Shown: positions 24,055 to 35,818 of the stretch, one piece after another
Layout of the letters: every line of letters begins with the position of its first letter
Position numbering within the stretch: the first letter of the stretch is position 1
DNA from: Gelatoporia subvermispora B
Lineage: Eukaryota; Basidiomycota; Agaricomycetes; Polyporales; Gelatoporiaceae
Assembly: GCA_000320605.2 (NCBI GenBank)
Contig: KB445819.1
Span: forward strand, 62,001 to 126,000
Length of the DNA stretch: 64,000 nucleotides
Reading direction: 5' to 3'
Made by a program: the position numbers and the translations under genes
The notes under the pieces: model-generated
The model's input: the letters and a program-made list of their open reading frames with translations, nothing else
The model's database searches: none
What the model was told of the DNA's origin: nothing

Positions 24055-26721
24055 CTAGTAAGGGCGGTGATACTGCGACTCGTGTCTCCAGGGGCTAGGA
24101 AAATTTGGAGCCTGTCTATCTTGGTAGTGGGCATTGCCTGTCTCCTCTTCCGCCTCAGCGATGGGTTCGCCGAAAATCATGGGGGAATCACTGAGCCAGC
24201 GGTTCATTTGCCTCGGAGCTGACGGCGCTGGTATTGGCATCGTGGCCCGACGGTCCATGAGTGGTGCTGTTGGTGCCTGTGTGTGAGTGAAGGTCGAGCG
24301 ACGTGGGATAGGCGGAGCTGGTCCTGGCGCTGGAGTGGTTCCGGATCTCTGAGAGTCGTTTCGAGCCCACAATAGACCCTCCAGTTCCGGAACGAATATC
24401 GGCAGTCGGGACATTTGCGAGAAGTGATCGCGCAAATTCTTCAACCACTCCAGCTGTTCAAACGACTCGTTGTGTGTGCTTGAATCATGTAAAACGTTAC
24501 GGGCAAGGCGTTCTAAGAACTTCAATACCGATAACGGGATATTGGAGGCCATTTCCCTACATGAGATCGTCAGGAACAGGCGGGCATAACATTGGGACTG
24601 GGCCATACAAGGTATCATCTGCGATTGGATAAGGCAAATCTGACCGGGCGAGCATGACGCCTAAAATAGCCACTACGAACGTATATTGCCCTTTGACGTC
24701 CGGGTGGCTTGAACTGTAGTCAAGGAGAGTCAACCAAAGCTGCTGATGATTCCCTTGGTGGCGCATGTGTGTATTGTCTCCGAAGTAGACTGGCAATCGA
24801 CCGATGTACCATGCTGCGAGGAATACTGTTTGTGGGGGCAAGATAGACAGAACTTGAGCGAGGGCCGCAGCCAAAGTCGGAGGCTGAGGCGTTGTAAAGC
24901 CACTAGACATTATAAGAACAATTAGACTCGCAATTTCTTACGGAAGGAATCATTTACCCTGGAGCTGCGTATGCGACCGATAAACCAATACCAGCAGTAC
25001 ATGCGTCCCATACATAGGACGCCAGCCATTCCGAGAGCGAAGGCGCTAGTTCTTCAGGTCGTGCAACATCGGCTGGTTGCGATGCGCTATTACGAGGGTC
25101 GCTCATCCGGCGGACCCGATACTTTGTCCGGCTATCCGTTGGTGCCGCGACGATACAAGACAGTACAGACCCAATAAGGGGTCTCATGTTACGCTTGTCG
25201 TTCCAGCATAATTGAAGCAGCTGCCACAAATCATCATCGAGTCCATTTTGTATTGCTTGTGGCGACCTCAGAGGCCGCTGACCAGTTGTAATAGCACGTG
25301 TCACTGCTGCGTCATACGTTAGCTGACGAAAAGGGACTTCATTGGTATAGATCTGCGCAACAATTACCGATTCAGCGATCTATCGTCAATAGATGTAGAG
25401 AACACGACTTGCCTCCCAAATTGTGATCGCCCACGAGTATATATCCGATTCCTTGGTTAGAATTACCCTTTGAAGCCCATAGGTCTCTGGGTCAATGACC
25501 TCTGGAGCCGTCCATCTACGCGATTGCCCCGCCGCTGAGCTAGTGTCAAGTTGTCCGTCATAGCAGATAGCAGCAAGCCCGAAGTCGACTAGAGATGCAA
25601 CCCTCGCTGAATTGACTAGGATGTTCCCCTAACGCCGAATGAGACTATCAACTTGTCCGTACTCGGAGCGCGATCGAGAGAATAATCACCGTTATCAAGT
25701 CACCATGGACTATACCCAAATCATGCAGATACCTGAGTCCCCCTGCGATTTGTAAAACCTAAGTCTTGGTATCAGTGGTGCACTCTGCGATAGTGGTGAG
25801 CGAGAAGATTCACGTATTCCGATCGATCAGCGTCAGGATAATCACGTAGGTACTGCTTTATAGTGCCGTGCTCCATCCATTGAGAGACAAGCGAAAACCG
25901 AGATTCGCTCGTGTCAATGCCATAGAATGGTGTGATGTTGGGGTGGTCCAGATGTTTCCAAATGATTGCCTCAGAGAGCGCTATCTTGAGGCGGATCAGC
26001 TTCGACTCGTCTATGCTGGTATGATCAACGATGCTCACCTCAGGTGACCCTGTAGGGTTTCTGATGACTTTGATAGCCACTGCATCTCCACAATACGAAC
26101 CTTTCCACACGTCGCCAAATCCGCCAGACCCTATGGGACTGGATGGTGCTTGTCCCGGTTTTGTTTGCGTACTGGTCAATCTCCCAGAAGGGAGGACGAT
26201 AGAGGATGGCACTGCACGACATATTTTGCAGAGCTTCCTGAGCATGTCAAGATACGCGCTGATGAGGGGCATGCAGTCGTCCAGATGCTGATTTCGCTGA
26301 ACCCTCTGGGAGTTGATGCTGTCGGGCCCAGATAACTCCGCGTACCAACGGCGAGCTCCATGGGTTGATCTACTCCTCTTAGTGCGTACTATGAGCTGAA
26401 GACCTCTTCAACATAAGCGAAACTTTACAATGGCAGCTACGTACTTCGTCCAGCATCTCAATCCAATCAGTCGTTTGGCTTTTTTCTCGTGGCGTCAGAA
26501 TCATAGGAGCTTTACTCGCGGACCCATGCACATGTGAGTCCCGTGCATAGTTGCGAATGCTGATCTGATTCTTCACGTAAGACATGGATGTCTCGCAAGC
26601 GGCATGTCCAGTGGTGATTACTCACTGCCTTGGCGCTCAGATACCTCCAGATATGCATCAGTTCATCAGCCAGTATTGCCTCATCACTGGGGATGCGTGA
26701 GTGGGCCCTAGAGTCGGACAT
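24055..26721 (-). CDS. TKL-like protein kinase with a novel C-terminal region
   Basis: Eight exons (reading order 26626-26721, 26445-26564, 25814-26395, 25690-25758, 25413-25628, 24958-25352, 24609-24902, 24055-24556) give 757 aa with all phases consistent. The kinase domain spans about residues 170-445: GSGGFGDVWKG loop, VAIKV with the beta-3 Lys, the C-helix Glu, HGDL catalytic loop, LVDFG and TAPE. The catalytic loop reads HGDLITGN, so the Lys expected two residues after the catalytic Asp is Ile; activity may be reduced. The 280-residue tail has a hydrophobic middle (near FLAAWYIGRL) and a Pro/Ser-rich end, and matches nothing I recognise. The fifth intron (25353-25412) starts with GC instead of GT. 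Agaricomycetes carry many such kinases of unknown role; the partner is unknown. Confidence 0.8.
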
Positions 26722-28154
26722 ATCTAGCAGTGGGATAGCGTCACAAGTACCGCAGTATGAAGGGAGGACATGCAGAGAGAGACGAGGAGATAACTAGGGG
26801 GCCCCTCGCCATAGACAAGGTTCAATGGGCGCTGTCCACAGAAGGATGGCATAAAAACATGGAAGGTGACATCCGGAGCGCCCTGTTATTTGTTTCATGC
26901 CCGTCAGCCACCCGACAGAGTTTCTTCCGTATGCTCATTGGTATGACAGCAGGTGATACCGCCGGAACATCGACAAGCCCGACTATTGTCTGTATGTCAT
27001 AATGCCACTGCCTTGTCACGACACTGCTCTCGGGGACTCTTAGGTATAGGGGAGTGATACCAGATATAGCAATGAGACGGCGTCTGTGCGCACTGGAGTC
27101 GCATCTGACCTGATGCATACATCAGCGTCTCCTCGAACATAGCCGGTCCACATAGATTAGCTATGCCCAAAACGTTTTAGGCACATGTGTGTGAGAGAGA
27201 GAAGAAGGTGCGTACCAGAGCTCCGTAGAACGTGCTACTTCAATATATATTTGATCAACAGGTAAGGCACGCGTTCCCATGCTTGTACGTGAAGACCTTC
27301 TTGTCCACACCTGTAGTTTAGAAACTCCGGCTTGAACATGACTGCGTCGTAGGGAAACGTTGAACTCCAGCTCGTTGCCTGCTTAGAGTTGCTGAGTATC
27401 CGAGATCTTATACAGGGGAATGTCCAGTGCGCAAGTAACGATGAGCAGGTGAGCACGATACGAGTAACATATGACACGATACAAACAGAGAGAATGTTTG
27501 TGAGAAGCAGAGTGAAGCCATATGACGGCCTGGCGGCAATCCTTTCTTGTGCGATGTGCGATGTCCACTGCCTAGGCCATTAGAAGTATGCCATTCATGA
27601 GTGCAGCAGAAATGCGAGATTGCATCCCGATAGACCGCATTCCACAACTTGCGATGCCGCGTATAAATACAGAGCTTTGTTCAATTGGCTGCCACCGAGC
27701 CCTGCACGTGCTCGGAAATAGCCGCAATATTGAACTGAGCGTCAGTGGCAAGGATCGGTTCGATCTTGGACCGAGTCATGCAAGACCTATTTGGAGTTCT
27801 AGCGAATATCACGATGCGGGCTCGAGAGCGCGAAGTTGTGTAAAATGATAGACAGTGCGATTATATTGTAGGAGTGATTATACGACGATGATAATAGTAT
27901 GTAAGTCCATTATGCGTGAATACCATATGGTAGCGGTGTGGATCGGGGTCGCTTCCCCGGGATTAGTACGGTGTAATATATATCTATGACAAAGTAACCA
28001 AAGGAAGGGATGAGTCCCAGAGAGGGGACACGAGAACTGGACACGAGACGACAGACCATGTGCTGTCAAGGTAGTCCGCAGTACGCTAACACGACGAGCA
28101 ACGATTAAGCGCGAAGCAGAGAGTGCGGTCGTCGAAGAGGAAGGGACAGTTCGA
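26722..28154. other. Intergenic, no gene recognised
   Basis: Contains only short frames on both strands with no domain. It holds the promoter of the kinase gene and the 3' end of the GH16 gene. Confidence 0.45.
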
Positions 28155-29459
28155 TTAGAGGTAGACGCGGAGAGCGGCGAAATCCCAGTATGCATCGGTG
28201 AATGCTGATGGGTTCGAGTTCACATAATCTGATAGAGAAATTAGCGTGAGAGCGAGAATCTGGTAACGGTGGAGGACGTACCAATGCAAGTGCCAGGGCA
28301 ACCGGAGGCGCTGTAGCGTTCACCAGCCCAAGGTCCGCCTATGACAGAACTGATAAGCAACAGCGAACAAGACTGAACCCATAGGGGGGGTACTCACACA
28401 GCATGGTGTTGATGATGATGTTGTGGCTCTTGAGATTCGTGGAGAAGTCGCATGTCGAGCTCGAGGGGAAGTTGGCAATGGGCGGGGTGCTCTGGAGCGG
28501 ATATAGTGAGGATACGTCTATTGAAGGGACAACTGTTAACATACCCAGGAACCCGTGTCGATAGTGCTGGCTCCTCCGCTGACGGCTGCCGGGACTGTGT
28601 CGTCACCGCGCGCCCAGAACCAGATGGAGACCGCGCTCGACGTGCGCTCGATGACGAACCAGCCGCCTCCGTTCGCATTGAAGGTGGGACCGTACGAGCT
28701 AGAGAAGGGTGACGAGACGGAGCAGCCGTTGTTGCCGTCACTCTCCGTCGTCGTGGAACTACAGTCGTTGCCAACAGCAGTGCTGTAGGAAGGTTAGTGA
28801 CGCAACAACGGATAAGCGAGGTGCGGACTTACCCCTTCTGATTGCGACCGTTGGTGGGCATCGTGCAGGAGTTTGGCGTGTGCAATGTCGAGTAGCCCGG
28901 CGAGTGGTTGTTCACGCCCTCCATGATGTCGACCTCGCCGTGTGCGACGCCGACGGTGTCGTCGACCTCCCAGATGGCGGGCCAAGTGCCGCAGCCCTGC
29001 GGCATGTGGCGGATGTCGAAGCTACACGGTAAGAGGTGAGTCGAGCTCGAGAAAGGACGGGATGATGGAAGACGTACACAGCGACGTGAGTGGTGTACTG
29101 CTCGTTGCTTTTGATACGCACGCTCTTGCGACCAGCGTCAGAGGCGGAGAGAGTGGCGGTATCGTCGACACGCATGATGAATGTATCACCATGGGCGTAG
29201 GTGAGGTTCGCCGACAGTGCGTCGGACTGCGTAGTATATTCACTGTTGGAGTAACGAAGTCAGGACCCGACAACTCAACATACAGGACAAAGACTTACAC
29301 TCGACCGCCAGGCGGGTTTGCTGTGGTCTCCCAGACGAAGTTGGAGAGGAAGTCTGTGCCGACATTGTTCTGGTGGAGGGAATATGTCGCGGCATGCACA
29401 TAGGTTGCCGAGAGTAGAGAAGCGAGAGTAGTCAAAAGGAGGGATGATGCTGAATGCAT
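28155..29459 (-). CDS. Secreted GH16 beta-glucanase (laminarinase type)
   Basis: Seven exons (reading order 29299-29459, 29078-29242, 28833-29021, 28545-28782, 28398-28491, 28282-28338, 28155-28228) encode 325 aa. A signal peptide (MHSASSLLLTTLASLLSA, cleaved near YVHA) is followed by a complete GH16 domain. GTWPAIWEV leads to the catalytic GEVDIMEG, where the first Glu is the nucleophile and the second the acid/base. The C-terminal CGPWAG, SGCPGTC, NPSAFTDAYW and final VYL are typical of basidiomycete endo-1,3(4)-beta-glucanases. It should cut beta-1,3 (and mixed 1,3/1,4 or 1,6-branched) glucans outside the cell, for wall remodelling or feeding. All introns are 50-59 nt. Length and key residues are normal. 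Confidence 0.93.
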
Positions 29460-30432
29460 GACGAAAGAGTGTAGTGGAGTACAGACTCAGCGGCAGAAGC
29501 AGAAGCAGAAGCTGGCGAAAACGTGCAAGTCGATCGACGACACGAAGCTCGAGACGGAGAGAAAGGATGGGAGGAAATTCGAAAAAACGATCCTTCGCAT
29601 CTGCCCCACCAACTGCTTAAGTACCTTCGCGACTCAAAATTTCTTGACTGAAGAAAAACAGGGCAGCGAAGGAGAAGGCGACAGAAAGTACAGGCACTTG
29701 TCGCCACGCGAACGACAGATTACCAAATGTGGTCATCCGCCTTCCTTTTTGTATACACCGTGATCGAGGAAGAAGTCGAATGGGGTGCATGATCGACGAG
29801 AGTCTAGCCCAGGCCATTGCGCAGCCCACGGGAGATTGACTACCCGTCATTTCCCCGTGGCCCTAAGGCTTCTCTCGTCCGCTATTGGTCGCTGTTCCTC
29901 CGGACATGGCAGGACCGGTTTCAGAGGCCAACAGTTTGCCGGACGGACCTAGGCGGACCACATCGCGCAACGTGGTGTCGAGCCACCAGAAGTGCCAGTT
30001 GATGGAGACCGGTTGGCTGAGCAGAGCCCGTCGAGGCCGAGATCCGGTTGTCTAGCAACGACGCACGACAGACCCCTAACTGCGGGGGAGAAGATCGAGC
30101 GATCAGCCTGGCGCGCATTCTTGAATCTAGGAACGTTATTTGGCTCTTGACTGGTATGCAGATGACGGCCAGATTGGTTTGTCGAGGGACCAAATCCAAT
30201 CCAACACAAGACCGCAGGAATGGTGTACAGGCGACTTGTTCCTACGCTCAACAACAAATGAGATATGTTCATCCGCGGTCAAGCACGAAATCCCGATGTT
30301 ATTGAAGGTCCCGTCTTGTGTTATTGATGGTATTGAAGCGCATCTTAGGCCTGAAATTCATTTGTATTGAGATTGTACATTGTTACTGTGAGCAAGGGGC
30401 GAATGAGGGGTTGGACAAGAGCACTCGAGTCA
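29460..30432. other. Intergenic between two minus-strand genes
   Basis: Holds the GH16 promoter at the left; a TGTATACAAAA-like element near 29747-29757 on the minus strand may be its TATA. No further gene is seen. Confidence 0.45.
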
Positions 30433-32044
30433 TCAAGACGACATCTGCTCCTTTGCCAGCCTAGCCGCTTCCCGACCTGCAGCTATGCCAAACACCGCAC
30501 CAGCGGTGAGCCCACTTCCTCCAGGGTAATTCCCGTAGAACAAGCCGCCTACGAGCTCTCCAGTGCAGAAGAGGCCGTTAATTGGGCGGCTAGACTGGGC
30601 AGAGATGACCGCGGCCGTGTTCGGATCGATCGCGAGACCACCGAAGGTGAATGTGATCCCGCAGGTCACTTTGACGGCAAGGAAGGGTGCCTCATCGATG
30701 GGCAGCGCCCAGTTGGACTTTGGAAGCTCGAGGGAGGTGCGAGAAGACTGAGTAGAGAGACCGTCCTTGACCGCAGGGTCCCACTGCTTGTCCGGGTTCT
30801 CCTCCCGGAACGTCCGCACCGCGTCGTTATACGAGGCGAGCGTCAGCACGAACGCATCGCGGTCCTCCAGGCCCCTCTCTACAAGCTTATCCCCGAGCTC
30901 CTCGGCGCTCTCCGCCCGTATCTTCTCCACGACGTCGTCCCCGTATTCTTCCTTCCGCAGCCAGTCCAAGACGCGCTTGTCCCAGATCTGGAACGCGAAG
31001 CCGCCCGGCTGTCCCAGGATCGCGCGTCCGAACTTCGCGTAGGTGTAGTTGCGGAAGTCCGCGCCTTCGTCGACGAAGCGTTGTCCGTTGGCATTGACCA
31101 TGACGCCGAGCGGGTAGCCGGACTTGGTGAACTGGTTGCTGAGTTCGCGGTCCCCGCGGTCTGAGGGCGCATTGAAATCCCAGCAGGTCGAGTGACAGCT
31201 GGCAAAATCGCCGTAGAGCTTGGCGCCGACAGCGGAGGCAAGAGAGAGTCCGTCGCCAGTGTTGTACGGTGTGCCTCGTACCTGTAACGAGGCTGTCAGC
31301 GGACCTCACCGATGAGTGCGCACACTGAGAACGTACCTTGGCGCGGACCCAGTCTGTGCCGAGGTTCTGCTCGCGCAGCTTCGGGCTCGCCTCGTACCCG
31401 CCGCACGCCAGGACGACTGCAGGCGCGTATATGCGCACCGGTTGACCGCCCCGCAGTACCTCTACTCCTTTCACGGACTCTCCGTCGTAGATTAGGCTCA
31501 CCGCGGGAGTATCGAACCAAGTCTCCGCCCCCTCGCGTTCTAACGCGCGCTGGTGCGCAGCGATAAGCCCCTTGCCACCGTCCTCGACGCTAAGCACCAT
31601 CCCTCCCCAGAATTTCTGGCGCCCATTGACCAGGTATGCCTGGCGGTTAAACGAGAACGTGAACGGGACCCCGACGCGGTCCGCGAGCCACTGCACCGCG
31701 TCGCGCGAGCGGTCCACGACCGCCTGCACGAGCCCCGGGTCGGACCGCCCGTCCCCTAGACGCATAATGTCGCCGGCGAACTGCTCCGCGGTGTACGGTT
31801 CCATGTCGATTGTGGCGGCTGCGTCAGACGGGGCGTTCTGCACGAGTGGGAGCAGGTCCGCGAGCCCGCCGTGCACGGTGCGGTGCGCGCCCGCGGTGAA
31901 GAAGCCGTTCCCGCCTACCCATTCTTTGGGCCCTTTCTCGACTATGAGCACGCGCGTGCAGCCGGATTCGACGGCGGAGTGTGCGGCGCAGCTTCCGGCG
32001 TTACCAGAGCCGACGACGATGCAGTCAAAGGTGTTCTCCGACAT
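30433..32044 (-). CDS. FAD-dependent fumarate reductase/tricarballylate dehydrogenase-like flavoprotein
   Basis: Two exons, 31337-32044 and 30433-31281, separated by a 55-nt intron, give 518 aa. The N-terminal FAD motif is VVGSGNAGSCAAHSA with VLIVEKGPKEWVGGNG. A second FAD segment, VVLACGGYEASP, and the closing GGSGLTAGAVFGIAAGREA are standard for the FAD_binding_2 family (fumarate reductase, succinate dehydrogenase flavoprotein, TcuA). Residues near FVDEGADF and CGITFTFGGLAID belong to the capping domain. No signal peptide or covalent-flavin motif is obvious, so it is probably a soluble oxidoreductase acting on a small carboxylate or enone. The substrate is not readable. A 265-codon antisense frame lies across it and is a shadow. 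Confidence 0.92.
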
Positions 32045-32853
32045 TAGTGAGGTCGCAAGAGGAGCTGATGGAGCAAATGAGCAGTGATTGAATGATGCTG
32101 AAAGGTCTTCGTGCTCGTCTTTTACGTCGACGAGCTCGTGAGGAACGGGAAGGTCGAACGAGTCATGCGCTCAGATCCGTGTGTGCGTCGATACCGGGAG
32201 TCGATGCCGATGCAGACCCATCTAGAACCGTTATCCATACGGGACATACAGTGTTATTCAGCTAGTTTAATGCATATATCGAGAAATCTGGGAGTCCCAA
32301 GACATTGTCGAGTCAGACAGTGCATGACGTTGTGAACGACGAGGAGAGGGCGCGGAGGGCGCGAGCGGCGGCGACGGAGGGAACGAGCGCCGATCTCGTT
32401 TAAGCGATTTGATTGGCTAGTGCTAGCGGCAGCGGCCGAAACCTTCTTCCCGGCCCGCCTTTGCAGAGTCCAGTTCAATTTCGCGGCGCACTTAGGCTCC
32501 TCGTGCGCTTGGTATGACTGACCCTCGAAATATGTTCAAAAGCCCTCCTTGTGCAGGACTTCAAATCAGAAAAAGAATATGTCAAGGCCAACGCTAGACC
32601 TGATATTTGGCTGAACACAAACATGCCATATGTCGGTCTTGGTGAGCTGCCGAGCTGTGCACCCTGGCAGATGTCACCCCAATTTGTGAGAAACTATTAC
32701 AGGCCTGCACTTTAGTGTCAAGCAGACTCGTATAAGAGTATGGAGGCGTATCAACATCGCGAGTTCTTCCAGCAAAGCCGAGTCAACTCACAGCTAGCGT
32801 TGATAACAGCTCCTCGTCTTCATTGACCGACGCCTTGATCCTCGCAGTTCGAC
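32045..32853. other. Divergent promoter region
   Basis: Lies between the flavoprotein gene (-) and the membrane-protein gene (+). No gene seen; the local GC-rich patch at 32340-32460 is not coding. Confidence 0.45.
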
Positions 32854-33573
32854 ATGCCCATGTCCAAAGCTTTCCAACCGCAGACGCCCACTTCTTATGA
32901 TCCTTGCAATCATCATGGGCACTCAAAGTCTAACTCATCCTCCACCATCACCCCCGCCGATGTAATGAACTTAGGGTTCGAGTCGCGAGCACCCCACGTC
33001 GATGAAGACACTCCGCTCTTGGATCCTCCAGCCAAGGCAATGTCGTCGGACATGAGTCCCAATGCCGCATACCACGAGCACAGAGCGCATAACGAGGAGT
33101 CACCCGAAGTCAATAACCGTCCCCACAGCTTCCCTAAACTTACCTTCCTCTTTCTATGCCACAACCTCATCAACATAGTCGGCGCGGTCATCCTAGCCCT
33201 TGCCAGTCTCGCCTTCTCCACGCTGTGGTATCTCGATCGCGCATTCGACTACACCGGTGCATCCATCAGCTCACTCGCCATATATGCCATGCTCGGAAGC
33301 ATCATCCCCGGAGTCCTCGCCGGCGCGTCCGTGTTCGAGTTCACCGGCTTGCCAGGAGGGCACATCGCCGTAGTCTTCGCGCAGATATACTTCATCGCAG
33401 TCGGGTTTGTGTCGATACCTCTCGGTGCGGTGATGCTGCGCGGAAGCCTCGCGCAAGGCCTGAATTTTCGCCACTTGGCTATTTTTGCGGCGTATGGTGG
33501 TGGGGTCACGGCGTGCCTGATTGCACCGCTGTTCCTTAAGCAATATGTACGTTCTCGTAATCACCGTGCATGA
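32854..33573 (+). CDS. Four-pass membrane protein of unknown function
   Basis: An open frame of 239 codons starts at ATG 32854. The first 90 residues are polar (His/Ser/Pro-rich, with DEDTPLLDPP). Four hydrophobic segments follow, at about residues 94-125, 134-160, 165-190 and 200-226; the second and third are Gly/Ala-rich. I do not recognise the family. A GTACGT donor at 33547, eight codons before the stop, suggests the last residues could be replaced by a further exon, but the next exon could not be fixed: candidate acceptors near 33617 and 33659 lead into unconvincing frames. The 3' end is therefore uncertain, the rest is good. It could sit in the plasma or an internal membrane; nothing in the neighbours explains it. 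Confidence 0.65.
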   Translation: MPMSKAFQPQTPTSYDPCNHHGHSKSNSSSTITPADVMNLGFESRAPHVDEDTPLLDPPAKAMSSDMSPNAAYHEHRAHNEESPEVNNRPHSFPKLTFLFLCHNLINIVGAVILALASLAFSTLWYLDRAFDYTGASISSLAIYAMLGSIIPGVLAGASVFEFTGLPGGHIAVVFAQIYFIAVGFVSIPLGAVMLRGSLAQGLNFRHLAIFAAYGGGVTACLIAPLFLKQYVRSRNHRA

Positions 33574-34320
33574 ATGATCGTTGGGCTCGCATTTCGCAAT
33601 TGCTATATTGGGAGTTTTCCTTGGTGGTCTACACATATGGCTTTCTACTTGGTTCAGGGAGTAATGACAAATCCACCGTACGCCTGCTTAGCTTCCCCGA
33701 CACCTTCAAGTCTGGTCCAAGTACTGGTATACACATTGTACAGTTATATAATAAATTCGACGAGCATTCTGCATCCTACAGTTCGTCGTGTGACACGTAC
33801 CGTCTACACCCGGCTTTCCGGACATCAAACACACCAAATGTGCAAGCACTTCGAGGCCACGGCATGGCGACCTTTCATAATAACGCGGAAGCGCAGTGGT
33901 TCCATTTCGAAGCGACAAAAGTGAGGTCTAATATTACCTCCAAAGTTCAGCTTTGAAATAGACAAGAAATACAGCGGTGGCCTATATTTCCGCGTGGAGT
34001 TGTTCAGGAAGGTACGTTCGCTAGTCCCGCACTACTTGCAGAGCGAGAAGTGATATGTAGAATGTTCGGCTGCAGGCTCATGGGCGCCCAGTGAGTTGGG
34101 AAAAAGGACAAATTCGGCTGACCGTTTTCGATATGGGGACCAAATTAGCCATTCACGTGATCAAATCCAGGGACTGGCAAGAGGTCTGCGACAATACTCA
34201 GGGCCGTCGAACCGGACCGCTGAGCCGCGCACACTGCACACCGTCTGTCATGCATGGTGTCTGCCTGGCCTCGACTCTTATTACTACTCGTTATCTTCTC
34301 GATCCCGGAACGCGCAGGAG
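33574..34320. other. Intergenic between two plus-strand genes
   Basis: May contain a last exon of the membrane-protein gene; otherwise nothing recognised. Confidence 0.4.
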
Positions 34321-35427
34321 ATGGCGAGCTCGATGAACTTGGAGAAGTTATATGACCTGAAGGGACGAGTCGCGCTTGTCACAGGAGGCGGCACTGGCAT
34401 CGGATGGATGATTGCGCGTGGACTCGCGTCGAACGGCGCAAAGGTGTACATCACCGGGCGGCGCAAGGAGGTCCTGGAGGCGTCAGCGGTATCGTTCGCG
34501 GAGGGAAACCAAGGGCCAGGACGGATCATTCCGTAAGTGCAACTTGGGGAACTATAATGCATACACTGACACCGAGGTCGCCAGTCTTGTGATGGATGCG
34601 ACCGATCGCGAGAGCATCTCTGCAGGTCAGGAACAGCTCAAGGCTAAGGAAGGAAGACTGCATATTCTGGTCAACAAGTGAGCAGCACCAGGTTGATCTA
34701 GACAATGGTCATAAACTCTTCACGACAGCGCAGGCCAAACTGGACCCGTGTCCCCTTTCTTGGAGGACCCAAATTCTCCCGAGCGTAAGGATCCAGAAAC
34801 CCTTGGCCGTGCGCTGTTCAACAACGAGTCGTTTGAGGCATGGTCGAGTCTCTATAGCGTCAATACCTTCTCGATCTTCTTCGTCACCACGGCCTTCCTG
34901 GGGCTGCTCGCGAAGGGCAGTGAGGACGTTCCGGGCCATAATTCGTCAGTAGTCAACATCACCTCCATCAGCGGATGCATCAAGCTCGCGCAAAACCACG
35001 TGCGTACTGCTCCGGTGATAGACAGGCTGCTAGCTGACATAGTGTCTGCAGTTCTGCTACAACAGCTCGAAGGCCGCGGCGTCACATCTTACAAAGATGA
35101 TGGCTACCGAGTTTGCGCTCAAGGGCGTGCCTGTGCGCGTGAACGCGGTCGCTCCTGGTGTTTATGCGTCTGAGATGACTTACGACTACATCGGGCCTGA
35201 CAAGGTGAACCTAGTGGGCAAAGGCGTCCTTCCGGTTCCAGCCAACAGAGCGGGGACGTATGTATTTCCTATTCTGGACCTCAAGCACCAAATGCTGATG
35301 TTGCTTCAGTGCGGAGGAGGTGGCGGGAACGGTGATATATCTTGTCTCCCCTGCTGGCGGCTATACGAACGGGCAAGAAATTGTCATAGACGGAGGATAT
35401 ACAGCGGTGAACCCCTCCACTGTATGA
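34321..35427 (+). CDS. Short-chain dehydrogenase/reductase
   Basis: Five exons (34321-34532, 34585-34677, 34729-34999, 35052-35257, 35310-35427) encode 299 aa. Classical SDR marks are all present: TGGGTGIG for cofactor binding, NNAG completed across the second splice join, the catalytic Ser in NITSISG, and YNSSK with the catalytic Tyr and Lys at the start of exon 4. RVNAVAPGVYASEM and the final NGQEIVIDGGY follow the usual C-terminal pattern. An ITGRR after strand 2 points to NADP(H). It is a cytosolic NADP-dependent oxidoreductase of unknown substrate; an insert near EDPNSPERKDPETLG is slightly longer than in short members. No start is competing, since the ATG precedes the first strand by a normal 15 residues. 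Confidence 0.93.
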
Positions 35428-35818
35428 GCGAGAAACACTTGGTTAAGCTGGGAGGTAGAGTCGTAGACATAGGGCTAGCAAGAAGTACTGCTGGATGTAC
35501 ACTCGAGCTACTAGATTCTGAAGACAAATGCGAGTGCGGCAAAGGTTCGCCCAATAATTCGGATCCACCAAAGCGGAGAAACTGCCACATACATCGAATC
35601 TCCGCTTCAATCGGAGATATCTTTCGGATTCACCACTCTAACAGGCATCTACAGGACGTGCTTTCGGAGTTTTAATTAGTCACACGACGAACTAGAGTGA
35701 ACGTCGTGTTCTCACCCTCAGGGCAGCAGACGAACTTGGATGCGTCGGATGTGCCAGCTCGCAGGTTGGCATCCGTCTAACTCCACGGCAGCTTTACGAC
35801 GTGTATTGTATTCTCTCC
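35428..35818. other. Intergenic
   Basis: Short spacer between two plus-strand genes; nothing recognised. Confidence 0.4.

Noticed and set aside
25759..25813. Stop codon inside the kinase domain (frame through LLAHHYRR)
   Set aside because: A 55-nt GT-AG intron starting GTGAAT removes it and restores EYVLQIAGGL; the kinase is intact here.
30367..31164. 265-codon plus-strand frame
   Set aside because: Exactly antisense to the flavoprotein exon, Arg-rich, no domain; a shadow of a GC-rich gene.
28034..35427. GH16, flavoprotein, membrane protein and SDR as a metabolite cluster
   Set aside because: No core synthase, mixed strands, and the enzymes have no shared pathway; ordinary neighbours.
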